A stretch of 64,000 bases of DNA from Magnetococcales bacterium (GCA_015228935.1 JADGCO010000002.1:16349-80348); one strand, 5' to 3'; positions 38,387-47,537 are shown, counted from the first letter of the stretch. Numbers and translations are program-made. Notes: generated by a model from the letters alone, not told the origin.

Positions 38387-38515
38387 GTGCGCTCGTTTGA
38401 ACGATATTTATGGCAGATATATGGTGGCGTTGTCGTCATGTTGCTTTTGGCACTTGCTCTAGTTGCCAGATTCTTCTATCGTTCAGGCAGGGGGTTCTCC
38501 TGGAGGTCATGTCAG
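38387..38515 (+). pseudogene. 5' fragment of an SGNH hydrolase gene paralogous to 19686-20843
   Basis: Starting at GTG 38387 the frame reads RSFERYLWQIYGGVVVMLLL and a further 20 residues matching the membrane anchor of the complete SGNH hydrolase (RFERHSWLVLGGVVVMLLLA). Similarity is also clear in DNA. It ends near the FSW residues, before any catalytic motif, and the frame continues as unrelated sequence to 38635. It is therefore a truncated duplicate. It occupies most of the 290-base space between the ATPase and receiver genes. Confidence 0.75.
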
Positions 38516-38631
38516 ATCTGTCTGGCAACCTGGATGAACAATGACCTCACCATCTGGAAGAGAAAAACCTGGGCAGTGTACCCTGATACGATTCAGCCGG
38601 AAAAAGCGGGGAGGGGGGGGAGTCATGTGCC

Positions 38632-39030
38632 ATGAAAATCATGATCGCCGATGATGAACCGGATAATCGGTCTCTTCTGCAACACATTCTTGCACCTCTT
38701 GGAACGTGCGATTTTGTATCCAATGGGCAGGAGGCCATTGAGGCCTACGAAATGTCCTTGATGGATGGCAAATATTACGATCTGATTTGCCTGGACATCA
38801 TGATGCCAAAGGTCGATGGGCACGAAGCGTTGAAAAAGATTCGCGAATTGGAACAGACGCAACGCACGGATGGCCGGGAAGCCGTCGTGTTCATGGTGTC
38901 GGCCATGGATACCGAAACCCATGTGGTCAAGGCCTTTTTCCACGGCTACTGCACCGACTATCTGACCAAACCCGTCACCCGCGACAAAATGTTGGATAAA
39001 CTGCGTCAGTACAATCTTATTGAGGCGTAG
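38632..39030 (+). CDS. Single-domain response regulator (CheY-like)
   Basis: Receiver of 132 residues with no output domain. The acidic pocket is ADDEPDN, the phospho-acceptor Asp is in LICLDIMMPKVDG, and the KP loop is YLTKPVT. A GGGAGG-type purine run precedes the ATG. Its 3' end overlaps that of the convergent hybrid kinase by 14 bases. That kinase is the nearest candidate phosphodonor. Confidence 0.92.
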   Translation: MKIMIADDEPDNRSLLQHILAPLGTCDFVSNGQEAIEAYEMSLMDGKYYDLICLDIMMPKVDGHEALKKIRELEQTQRTDGREAVVFMVSAMDTETHVVKAFFHGYCTDYLTKPVTRDKMLDKLRQYNLIEA

Positions 39031-42000
39031 TCGGCTCCGTTGTCTGTAACGCAGTCGTGGCAGCCGTTGCATGCAACGCGGTCACGGCATCTGTGAATTC
39101 TGCCCGGAGTTGCTCAAACGCCGACGCGGTCTCCTGCCAAATCTTCATCTCCGCCTTGCGTCCCAAAAAAATGGCCCGCATCTTGACCCGTTGTGCCCCG
39201 ACCTGAACTGCCAGTTCCTGCAAGGCCTCCGTCAATTTGAGAACCGTACCGGATTCCTCGTTGTCAAGAGCCACAGCCACCGCCTCCAGATGTTTTTGCC
39301 CATCCTGTACAAAATCGTGCCGATGCCTGGCAAATGTTTCGGCATCACAGTGGGTTGCCGATAATACCGTGTTTTTGGGAGTCTCGGGAATTATTGGAGT
39401 CGTGGATGCCTTGTGGGCCACATGGGGCTGTAAGACATCCAACAGTTCCTGGGATCGATAGGGCTTGCACAGGAAACCATTCATGCCGGCATCGAGACAA
39501 TTCTGGTGGTCTATTTCGAGGGCACAGGCCGTACAGGCGATAATGGGAACCTGTTGTCGCTTTCCCAAGGGGGCGTGTGTGCGAATCCACCGGGTCAGTT
39601 CGTAACCATTCATCCCCGGCATCTGCAAATCCATCAGCACCAGGTCACAGGTCGCCATTTTGGTGATGCACTCCGTGCCAGCCTGCCCGTTGTTGGCCAC
39701 CGTTACCCGATGGCCGCACCGTTTCAGAATATGAATGGCCAGCCGCTGACTGTCTGGATTGTCTTCCACCAACAGAATATCCAGGGGCGTTGCGGCCACC
39801 TGAAACTGGCTTTGTCGGGTATCCGCCGAATTATTTTCCGGCAAACGACCTGCAAGCCGATTGATCAAGCGAATCAGTTGCAAACGCCTGGGCGGTTTAC
39901 GTATGCCCACGATTTTGGCAAACACATGGACCGGCTTTAAATCTTCCAGGCGTCGATTGACCGGCAACAAGACCAGGACCTTTTTCTGCCAGCCGGGATG
40001 TGTATCGCAACCCGCCGGCAACAGGCCAACCTGTTCCACATGAAAATGATCCACGATGGCCAATGCAAAAGGATCTTTCCGGGCTTTTTCCAGCCGTGTG
40101 ATCAAGTCGGCGGAATCGGTCACTGCCACGCCATCCGCACCAGAATGGCGCATGGTCTGTACCAGGTCGGTGCGCAAGGCCTGGTTGACACAGGCGATCC
40201 ATATTTTCAAGCCTGACAGGGGTTTTTCGAAATGGAATGTGGCGATATCTCTTGCCAAATTTCCATTGAAGCTGGTATCGGGCAATTTGCCAACCGGGAA
40301 ACAGACGGTGAAATAAAATTCACTGCCGTGTCCCTCTTCGGATTTGACCTGAATGGCCCCCCCCATCATGTGTATCAAGTGTTGGCTGATGGTCAGTCCC
40401 AGACCCGAACCGCCATATTTGCGGGTGGTTGAACCATCCACCTGGGTAAAACGCTCAAATATTTGCGACAATTTTTCCCCGGGAATGCCAATACCGCTAT
40501 CCCGGACCGAAAAACGCACTCTGGCCTCTCCAGTCACCTGACCAGATGCATCCGGTTCCAGACTTGCAGAGAGGGTGATTTCGCCAGTACTGGTAAACTT
40601 GATGGCATTGTTGAGCAGGTTGATCATGACCTGCGTCAGGCGAAACGGATCACCGACCACAACCTCCGGCAAATCAGGGGCCATGGCGCACACGAGTTCC
40701 AGACCTTTTTTATGGGCGCGTATCGCCATGGTTTCACAAGCCGTCTCCATCTGGTCGAGGAGATTGAAAGAGACACTCTCCAGCTTCAGATGCCCGGACT
40801 CGATCTTGGAAAAATCAAGAATGCCATTGAGCAATTCCAACAGGGAGTTGGAAGCCCGCTGCACCATTTCCAGATTTTCAATCTGCTCACTGCTCAACGG
40901 AGTGCCCAAAACCAGATCGGTCATACCAATGATGGCGTTCATGGGGGTACGAATTTCATGACTCATGTTGGCCAAAAATTCGCTTTTGGCCCGGCTGGCC
41001 AGTTCGGCCATGTTGAGCGCATCTTCCAGGGATTTCAGCAGTTGCTTTTGCTCGCTCACATCGTGCATGAAGGCAATAAAGTGGAGATGTCCGTCGTTTT
41101 CCACGGAAATCAAAGACATTTCAATCTCAATGCGCGTTCCATCCACACTCTGGGCAGAGAGGGCAATGCGACGTTTCAGTTGGAGTACCTGTTCCGAAGG
41201 CAGGTTCGCGTAACGCTGCAAACCAGTGCAATGGAGTTCCCTGGACTCTTCAGGAATAATGAAATCGGAAATATTTTGGTTTAACAGAACATCCTTCTGA
41301 TAGCCGAAAAGCGTCTCCGCCGCCGGATTCATATGGATCACCGTGCCATGGATATCCGTGGAAATAATGGCATCCAGGGAATTTTTCAGGATGGATTTCA
41401 GATAGTTTTCCCGGCTTTCCAGTCGCCCGATGTTGTCTTTGATCCGGTCGGCCATAAGATTGAAATTGGCGGCCAGCTCTGCCAATTCATGTCCGCCGTG
41501 AATCGTTGACACATTCAGATGCTGGTTCAAATTCCCAGCGATGACCGCCCGAACGCCGTGACTGATGCGCAACAGGGGATTGACAAGTGCCCATCGTACA
41601 TAACCATACAGGACCATCACCAGCATCAGGGCTGAAAACCCTCCAATCACACCCAGTTGCCAGGCAACATGGTCGGCCTCGGCTGGTTCCATGGCCAGAA
41701 TCAGGGTCCAACCCACTTCCGGTATGGAGTGCGCGACCCGCACCCGGGAAAATTGATTCCGACGCTCATCCTGACTGGCGGCATTCACCATCCAGGCAGC
41801 CAGGGTTGTTCCCAGCCCGGGGGTCTGGGCCACCTGCTGTTGCCGACCATCGACCAGAATGGCAGATATGCTTCTGGCTTCCAGATCATTCATTAATTTA
41901 TTGATCGTTTCAGATAATGATCGATAAAATATGATCGCCCCCTCCCTCTTTCCTTCAATATTCAGAATGCCGATGCTTTCAAGCATCCATTCTTTTTCTG

Positions 42001-42484
42001 CTGATTGTAATATCCGGTGAGCAATACCAGATTTCTTGTCGCCTGCAAGCTTGAAATCACCACGATCAGACAGGCTGGCTGTTTCCACCTGGCGGCCCTT
42101 GACATGGTGCAGCAGAATTTTTCCCCTGGCATCCACCCAGTCAATGGTGAATAACTGCGGTTTGGAAAGATAAATTTTATGCAAATACATATCCACCGCC
42201 GCCCAGGATTCATCCATGCCATTTTGCTCCTGGAAGATGGAAAAAGTGACATGGTCTTCAATCGACCGATGGGTGCGAACAACCGATAGATAGTCCCCGG
42301 TCTCGTTGATGACATGCAGCAGCCGTTCCGCCATGGCCGAGGATTCACCCTGCAAATAGATCACTGTATTGTGAAAAAAGGCCTCTCTGACCATTCTGGT
42401 GGAGATGATACCCTGGACAATCAGGACCAGGGAGACCAGAATAACCACCATCAATGACAATTTTTGTCCGAGTGTTCCCTTCAA
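39017..42484 (-). CDS. Membrane hybrid histidine kinase with one intact and one degenerate receiver
   Basis: 1155 residues. A helix at 8-28, a large periplasmic sensor (about 30-275, dCache-like), a second helix (277-298), HAMP, PAS (360-480), HisKA with phospho-His 509 ([13 protein letters not shown]) and HATPase (RDSGIGI, GGSGLGL) follow in order. Next is a receiver-like domain (758-875) whose acidic pocket reads CVNQALR, so it is probably inactive. The second receiver is intact (LLVEDNP; phospho-Asp 952). The C-terminal 130 residues look like an Hpt bundle, but the segment where the active His is expected (LTEALQELAVQVGA) lacks it. Terminal phosphotransfer is therefore probably lost or passed to another protein. 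Confidence 0.88.
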   Translation of the reverse strand: MKGTLGQKLSLMVVILVSLVLIVQGIISTRMVREAFFHNTVIYLQGESSAMAERLLHVINETGDYLSVVRTHRSIEDHVTFSIFQEQNGMDESWAAVDMYLHKIYLSKPQLFTIDWVDARGKILLHHVKGRQVETASLSDRGDFKLAGDKKSGIAHRILQSAEKEWMLESIGILNIEGKREGAIIFYRSLSETINKLMNDLEARSISAILVDGRQQQVAQTPGLGTTLAAWMVNAASQDERRNQFSRVRVAHSIPEVGWTLILAMEPAEADHVAWQLGVIGGFSALMLVMVLYGYVRWALVNPLLRISHGVRAVIAGNLNQHLNVSTIHGGHELAELAANFNLMADRIKDNIGRLESRENYLKSILKNSLDAIISTDIHGTVIHMNPAAETLFGYQKDVLLNQNISDFIIPEESRELHCTGLQRYANLPSEQVLQLKRRIALSAQSVDGTRIEIEMSLISVENDGHLHFIAFMHDVSEQKQLLKSLEDALNMAELASRAKSEFLANMSHEIRTPMNAIIGMTDLVLGTPLSSEQIENLEMVQRASNSLLELLNGILDFSKIESGHLKLESVSFNLLDQMETACETMAIRAHKKGLELVCAMAPDLPEVVVGDPFRLTQVMINLLNNAIKFTSTGEITLSASLEPDASGQVTGEARVRFSVRDSGIGIPGEKLSQIFERFTQVDGSTTRKYGGSGLGLTISQHLIHMMGGAIQVKSEEGHGSEFYFTVCFPVGKLPDTSFNGNLARDIATFHFEKPLSGLKIWIACVNQALRTDLVQTMRHSGADGVAVTDSADLITRLEKARKDPFALAIVDHFHVEQVGLLPAGCDTHPGWQKKVLVLLPVNRRLEDLKPVHVFAKIVGIRKPPRRLQLIRLINRLAGRLPENNSADTRQSQFQVAATPLDILLVEDNPDSQRLAIHILKRCGHRVTVANNGQAGTECITKMATCDLVLMDLQMPGMNGYELTRWIRTHAPLGKRQQVPIIACTACALEIDHQNCLDAGMNGFLCKPYRSQELLDVLQPHVAHKASTTPIIPETPKNTVLSATHCDAETFARHRHDFVQDGQKHLEAVAVALDNEESGTVLKLTEALQELAVQVGAQRVKMRAIFLGRKAEMKIWQETASAFEQLRAEFTDAVTALHATAATTALQTTEPTTPQ

Positions 42485-42663
42485 ATGACGGTATCCTGCA
42501 ACCTGGGGCTTGTGCCTGTGACCAACAGGTCAAAGGCAAGTTGAGTTTCTCTGCTGCCGCACATGGTGCCATATCTGCCACAATATCGGCAAGAGCTTGT
42601 ATTTTTGTTTTATTTATTGGAAAATACTGTTCCTTGAAATTGACAGGTCAGAATGGGGCAATC

Positions 42664-43704
42664 ATGCGTGGATTGTATTGGGATGGCCGTTGGCAACTCC
42701 GGGAGGATTTGCCCATGCCGGAGGTTTGGGCTGGGGAGGCCCTGCTCCGGGTACGTCTGGCCGGCATTTGTGGCACGGATCTGGAAATTGCCCGGGGATA
42801 TGTGGATTTTCAGGGTATTCCCGGGCATGAGTTTGTCGGCGAGGTGGTCGCCGCACCGGATTCGGACTGGCAGGGCCGGCGGGTGGTCGGGGAGATCAAC
42901 TGTGTGTGTGGGCGTTGCGGACCATGCCAGCGCCAGGAGCGGAGCCACTGCCACAATCGCACCGCCCTGGGCATTCGCGGTCGTGATGGGGCTTTCGCCG
43001 AATATTGTCTGCTCCCTTTGGAAAATTTGCATCCGGTCCCGGAGACCATGGCCGATACCACGGCGGTCTTTGTCGAACCTCTGGCTGCGGCGCTGGCCAT
43101 CGTCCAGGACAACCATATTCGTCCTGCCGACCGGGTCATGGTGGTGGGAGATGGGCGTCTGGGTCAGCTTGTGGCCCGGGTTCTGCGCCTGACGGGGTGT
43201 GATTTGACGGTCATTGGGCATCACCAGGACCACCTGGATTTGCTGACCAGGTTGGAAATTGCGACCTCCCTTGAGAAAGATGCCTCCCTGGCAGAGTGCG
43301 CCACTCTGGTCGTCGAATGTACCGGGCATGCAGCGGGTTTTGCCACCGCCCGTCGCCTGGTGCGCCCCCGGGGCACCATCGTCCTGAAAAGCACTTTTTC
43401 CGACAAGAGTGGGATCGATACCACGGATCTGGTCGTGAATGAGATTACCTTGCGTGGTTCGCGTTGCGGTCCTTTCAGGCCGGCCTTGCGGTTGCTGGCA
43501 ACTGGTCTGGTGAGTGTGGCCGATCTGGTGGAAGCGGTCTATCCCCTGAGCGCCGGTTTGGCAGCCATCGACCATGCCCAAAGGCCCGGGGTGCGCAAGG
43601 TGTTGCTGGCAATCAATCCACCTGAATATCATGCCGACAGGCCGATCCTGGCGCAGACCCGGCATCTGGATGACTCCTTGCAGAGGGAACCACCCCATGG
43701 ATGA
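42664..43704 (+). CDS. Zinc-dependent medium-chain alcohol/sorbitol dehydrogenase-like protein
   Basis: MDR-family NAD(P)-dependent dehydrogenase of 346 residues. The catalytic zinc ligands are suggested by GICGTDLEIARG and GHEFVGEV. A structural-zinc Cys cluster is present as CVCGRCGPCQRQERSHC. The Rossmann motif VVGDGRLGQLVA precedes conserved ECTGH. Substrate is unknown; the L-threonine or polyol dehydrogenase branch is likely. ATG 42664 is chosen because homology begins there, although the frame is open 70 codons further upstream. Its end overlaps a truncated antitoxin-like gene. Confidence 0.85.
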   Translation: MRGLYWDGRWQLREDLPMPEVWAGEALLRVRLAGICGTDLEIARGYVDFQGIPGHEFVGEVVAAPDSDWQGRRVVGEINCVCGRCGPCQRQERSHCHNRTALGIRGRDGAFAEYCLLPLENLHPVPETMADTTAVFVEPLAAALAIVQDNHIRPADRVMVVGDGRLGQLVARVLRLTGCDLTVIGHHQDHLDLLTRLEIATSLEKDASLAECATLVVECTGHAAGFATARRLVRPRGTIVLKSTFSDKSGIDTTDLVVNEITLRGSRCGPFRPALRLLATGLVSVADLVEAVYPLSAGLAAIDHAQRPGVRKVLLAINPPEYHADRPILAQTRHLDDSLQREPPHG

Positions 43705-43850
43705 AAAAGTATTTGACGATTTGCTGGCAAGTATTCACCAGATGGGCGACCACATGCGCGGGAAAACCCTGGATGGGATCAAGATTGTGGAATTCCCCAC
43801 TGTGGATACCAAAATAGCATTTGATGCACGAGAAAACCTGGAAATTCAGG
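43697..43850 (+). pseudogene. 5' fragment of a HigA/XRE-type antitoxin gene
   Basis: The ATG at 43697 overlaps the dehydrogenase stop by eight bases. The frame reads MDEKVFDDLLASIHQMGDHM, then RGKTLDGIKIVEFPTVDTK. This resembles the N-terminal arm of HigA-like antitoxins (an F-D-E-L-L-x-S-V start and a Phe-Pro-x-x-Asp linker). Where the helix-turn-helix should begin (ARENLEIQ) similarity is lost, and the sequence runs into an ATPase fragment on the other strand. No toxin gene remains. Confidence 0.5.
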
Positions 43851-44292
43851 GGGAAGAATCCATGGCCTCCTCGCGCACGACTTCCGGGGGCCAGCGCCAG
43901 GCGATCCACTGCCGATAGAGCGGCACGGAAAATTTGTAGGCCGGGCCATTTCTCAGCAGGATTTGTTCGTCAAATCTTGCTTCGAGGCAACCTTGGATTT
44001 GATTGCGGGGCAGAGGCATGCCGGCCTGATTCATGAAGGCTTCCACGTCGGCGGTGGTACGCCAGATGCGGGTGGATTCATCTGAAAGCCAGGCCAGGGT
44101 GGCAAGGACCCGATGATCGGCGGCCTTCAGATCGCCCCAATGATTGTCAAAGGCGGCATTGGTGTCGAGTTCCAATACCTCCTGGATGGCAGTGTTCATG
44201 TCGGCCACGGTCACATAGTTGGTTCTTTGTTCTCCCTCGGCCAGGGCGTTGTTGAAACGGCTCTGGATGGTCTGGCCAACACAGCCGTAACG
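43846..44292 (-). pseudogene. 3' fragment of an AAA-type ATPase gene
   Basis: The frame is open from 44292 to the stop at 43846 (148 codons). It starts without an ATG at RYGCVGQTIQSRFNNALAEG and continues through YVTVADMNTAIQEVL, FDNHWGDLKAADHRVLATLA and a winged-helix-like end YKFSVPLYRQWIAWRW. This pattern is typical of the C-terminal part of AAA_16/ORC-like ATP-binding proteins that follows the P-loop domain. The 5' half is missing and is replaced by the AT-rich gene; the break coincides with the TAG that ends that gene, in the same frame. Confidence 0.6.
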
Positions 44293-45714
44293 CTAGACTG
44301 ATCCGCTTTTTTTTAAAACAAAGCATGCCAGTCCCTCGTCATGGCCAAACCATAATATTTTCAGGCCAATCTTTTCTATAACTTTACGTAAAGCGACGGG
44401 ATCATATTCATGAATATATGACAGATAAGCGGAAGACATAACATCTTCATCTCCAGGAAGTTTAAAATCGTTGTAAGTCGCAATAACAGTTCTCGTATCC
44501 GGCACGTTACTCCTATTTTCTTGCTCAACATACCTAAGTCTATCGCTATCGTAGTCCACTCCCAACATGTCAAGCGGTGTAAAATCAAATTTCTTATTAA
44601 TATGTTCACTTCCACCTATGTCAACACTTCTATTTGTCTTTAACCTTACCTCAACTATCAATACGTCTTCAATAAACATAGCCTCTTTTATTCTATATAA
44701 AAAATCAACTTCCTTATCCATATTCCCAAGCGTGTTTCCTAAAAGGGTGAAAATATTAGGTTCTGGGCGATACTGATATACAGGAGTAAACGATTTTAAT
44801 GACTTACTGAAATCTGAAACAATAGCTTTAATCTTTAATCTGTTTTTTAAATCTTTCACATCTACAACCGTTTGAATTGCATTTGAGATAAGAGTTGGGC
44901 TGATATCAAAAGGATAATAAAAAATATCGTTGACCGACTTTGTTTGTCTTTCCATAATATTGGTAAGAAAAATTCTGTCCTTTACACCATTTCCTGGACC
45001 AAGTGAAATATAATCCGGCTGGGAAGAAACAAAATCATTTCCAATAGAATCCAATATTTTCCCTATATTGTCTGTAAAAAAAGAAACAGATTTACCGAAA
45101 TACTTGTATTCTGCGTCCTGACACAAGCCTAGCCACAATGATGATCCACGATCAAACTTATACAAATACTGGGTTGGAATCAGGCTTGCGTTCCGAATAT
45201 GCTTTATTATTTGTCTACGATCATCCTTACTCCAATGCTCCAGATAAAATGTGGCGTCAGTTATCTCAGGAAAAACATCTCCTCTATTAAGCACTTTCGC
45301 TGCTTTTTTCTGAGATTTTAATTTAAAGGCGCGACTGTTTTTTATCCATTTTGATAAAAGCATTTCAAATTCAGAAAAATTTTCATGATCATATACTAGA
45401 TGCCTTAAATGTGAAATATCTGAAGGAAAGCTGTCCTTTTTTCCCGTGATCAAAATAATATCTTTATTGAAGGCAGATGCCTGTCCCAATTCAAAGTAAA
45501 CATTTGGATTTACCTCAGACAGCTCTGCAATTACCAGATCAGCGGTTCGAATTCTTTCAGAAATATCTGAATAAAATGAAGACGACCCTTCAATCTGATC
45601 CGCTCTGATTGGATTAAAGCCATGCTTATTCAAAACTTTCGAAATGACACCACCATAGATGGATTCATAAGGTTCCTTGTATGGCATAATAATAAAAGCC
45701 TCAAACATGCTCAT
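44293..45714 (-). CDS. TIR/nucleoside-deoxyribosyltransferase-like domain fused to EgtD-like methyltransferase
   Basis: 473 residues. Residues 1-110 match the TIR-like/deoxyribosyltransferase pattern: FEAFIIMPYKEPYESIY, then RADQI, ADLVIAELSEVNPNVYFELG with candidate catalytic Glu 75, and ILITGKKDSFPSDI. Residues 150-473 resemble SAM-dependent histidine-betaine (EgtD/Methyltransf_33) enzymes: SLGPGNGVKDRIF (237-249), YYPFDISPTLI and IFTLLGNTLGN. ATG 45714 has GGAGAG seven bases upstream. Composition is strikingly AT-rich (17 G/C in bases 45301-45360) against GC-rich neighbours, indicating recent transfer. No ergothioneine genes accompany it. A defence or modified-nucleotide function is inferred, not shown. 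Confidence 0.65.
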   Translation of the reverse strand: MSMFEAFIIMPYKEPYESIYGGVISKVLNKHGFNPIRADQIEGSSSFYSDISERIRTADLVIAELSEVNPNVYFELGQASAFNKDIILITGKKDSFPSDISHLRHLVYDHENFSEFEMLLSKWIKNSRAFKLKSQKKAAKVLNRGDVFPEITDATFYLEHWSKDDRRQIIKHIRNASLIPTQYLYKFDRGSSLWLGLCQDAEYKYFGKSVSFFTDNIGKILDSIGNDFVSSQPDYISLGPGNGVKDRIFLTNIMERQTKSVNDIFYYPFDISPTLISNAIQTVVDVKDLKNRLKIKAIVSDFSKSLKSFTPVYQYRPEPNIFTLLGNTLGNMDKEVDFLYRIKEAMFIEDVLIVEVRLKTNRSVDIGGSEHINKKFDFTPLDMLGVDYDSDRLRYVEQENRSNVPDTRTVIATYNDFKLPGDEDVMSSAYLSYIHEYDPVALRKVIEKIGLKILWFGHDEGLACFVLKKSGSV

Positions 45715-45818
45715 TATTTCTCTCCACTGCACATGTCTTGTTTATGATATTCAACAACTCGCTGTTGTAACGGTCCATTATTTTTTACTATCAAAGAACA
45801 ATTGGCACGGCCCACTGT

Positions 45819-46778
45819 TCACGAGATTGAAACATGCCCGGAAACAGCACCAGGAGGCAGGGCACGAAACCGCTCCCGAAAGAGGGTGACATAGCGTTGG
45901 GTGGCTTCCTGGACGGCTTTTTGGAAGGTGTCGTGGGTATTGCCGGAATGTTCCGGATAGGTCAGGGTCCGGGACATGGGGACCAGGGCACCGCTTTTGT
46001 CGTTATCAAAAAAGGCCCGCATGGTTTCGATCCCCCCCCCCTGGAACCCCACGCCGGGGGCCAGGATGATGGCGCGAGGCATCAGTTTGCGCAGGCGTTC
46101 GGCCTCCTCGGGGAAGGTGGCCCCGACCACGCCACCGGCTAGGCCATAACCGCTTTTTCCCATGGTTTTTTTGGCCCAATCGTTCACGAGTCTGGCGATA
46201 CGGTCGGCGACGGTTTCGGAGCGGCCGGTTTTGGCTCCCATGAAGAGACCGGAACCGGGATTGGAGGTTTTGACCAGGAAAAAGACCCCTTTGCCATGGT
46301 CGATGGCCAGCCGCAGGAAGGGTTCGATGGCATCTTCGCCCATGAACGGATTGACGGTGATGCAATCCGCTCCCAGATCGGAGCTGCCCATCCGTCCCCC
46401 TCCCAGGGAGCCACCACCAGCCAGATATCCCCGGGCATAGGCCAGGGATGTGGAGCCGATATCCCCCCGTTTGACATCCAGGATCAGGGGTAGTTTCATG
46501 GTGCGGGCCAGGGCCATGACATCGGCCAGGGCCAGCAGGCCGACTGTTCCGAATTGTTCGAAGAAGGCAGACTGGAATTTGACGCCGCAGACCATCTCCC
46601 CGGAGGCTTCCAGAACCAGACGGCAGAAGGTCGTCAAGGCGGAACGGATGGTGACCGGGTCAGAATCCGTCGGGCGCAAAAACGTGGGCATCTGGTCAAA
46701 GTCGGGATCAATGCCAACCACCAGCGGCGAGGTGGCCTTGGCCCGGGACAATATCTGATCGGCAAAATGGTCGGTCAT
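45819..46778 (-). CDS. pyrF: Orotidine 5'-phosphate decarboxylase (type 2)
   Basis: Final step of UMP synthesis. The active-site motif is LILDVKRGDIGST, with the catalytic Lys/Asp pair. The N-terminal VVGIDPDFDQMP and the length of 319 residues mark the longer type 2 subfamily (as in mycobacteria and many proteobacteria) and not the 240-residue type 1. Its ATG overlaps the mlaC stop as ATGA, so it is translated with the Mla operon. Confidence 0.93.
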   Translation of the reverse strand: MTDHFADQILSRAKATSPLVVGIDPDFDQMPTFLRPTDSDPVTIRSALTTFCRLVLEASGEMVCGVKFQSAFFEQFGTVGLLALADVMALARTMKLPLILDVKRGDIGSTSLAYARGYLAGGGSLGGGRMGSSDLGADCITVNPFMGEDAIEPFLRLAIDHGKGVFFLVKTSNPGSGLFMGAKTGRSETVADRIARLVNDWAKKTMGKSGYGLAGGVVGATFPEEAERLRKLMPRAIILAPGVGFQGGGIETMRAFFDNDKSGALVPMSRTLTYPEHSGNTHDTFQKAVQEATQRYVTLFRERFRALPPGAVSGHVSIS

Positions 46779-47512
46779 GGGGTGGCCGGGGTCTCTTTAC
46801 CTGTTGTCGGGCCTGACTTTTTGTCGAGGGAAAGATCCATGGAGCCGGTTGATGCAGCCCCGGACGCACCACGGCTACCAGAAGTGCCGAATTTGGCTTC
46901 CATTTTGGCCAGAAGCCCGGCAGGTCCCTCCTTGCCCAGGATGGACTGGAACTGGGAACGGTAGTTGTTGATGAGACTGACCCCTTCGATGATGATATCG
47001 AAGACTTCCCATTTTCCCTCTTTCGAAGGTGTCATCCGGTAGAACATTTTGTACTCCTGTCCTTTGGCATGGACGAGGCTTTCCACCCGGGTGATGGTGG
47101 GGCTTTCCAGGATTTCCTTGTTGAACATGACCTTTTCCCCCTGATACCCCTCGATTTTGGCCAGGTAGGTATCTTCGAGGACCATTTTGAAAAGATCACT
47201 GAAACGTTGTTGTTGCTGCGGGGCGAACTCTCGCCAACGCGGGCCGACGGCACCGCGGGCCATGAGGAAAAAATTGAATTGCTGGTAGACCAGTTTTCTG
47301 AGGGATTCGCGTCGTATCTCGCGTTTTTCCGGGGAGTTGTATTGGGGATCCTTGAGAATATCGATGATCTGTTCAATGGTTTTCTGAAGGGATGCCATGG
47401 CTCCGGCGGAGGTGGATGAGTCAGCCGGCGCGACTCCAGGCAGCAGGGAGATGGCGATGAAAAGGGCGACTGTTGCCGTCAGGGACGCATAACGGAACCG
47501 GATTGTGGACAT
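46775..47512 (-). CDS. mlaC: Periplasmic phospholipid-binding protein MlaC
   Basis: Shuttles phospholipids between the outer-membrane MlaA complex and the inner-membrane MlaFEDB complex. A signal peptide (about 1-30, cleavage near APA-DSS) precedes the MlaC/Ttg2D domain, with segments such as FNFFLMARGAVGPRWREFAPQ and FKMVLEDTYLAKIEGY. The C-terminal 45 residues are an unusual Gly/Ser/Thr-rich tail not found in E. coli MlaC. ATG 47512 is chosen because the signal peptide starts there. It follows mlaD closely. Confidence 0.88.
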   Translation of the reverse strand: MSTIRFRYASLTATVALFIAISLLPGVAPADSSTSAGAMASLQKTIEQIIDILKDPQYNSPEKREIRRESLRKLVYQQFNFFLMARGAVGPRWREFAPQQQQRFSDLFKMVLEDTYLAKIEGYQGEKVMFNKEILESPTITRVESLVHAKGQEYKMFYRMTPSKEGKWEVFDIIIEGVSLINNYRSQFQSILGKEGPAGLLAKMEAKFGTSGSRGASGAASTGSMDLSLDKKSGPTTGKETPATP

Positions 47513-47537
47513 GGTTGTATTCCTTGACCGAAAGCAA

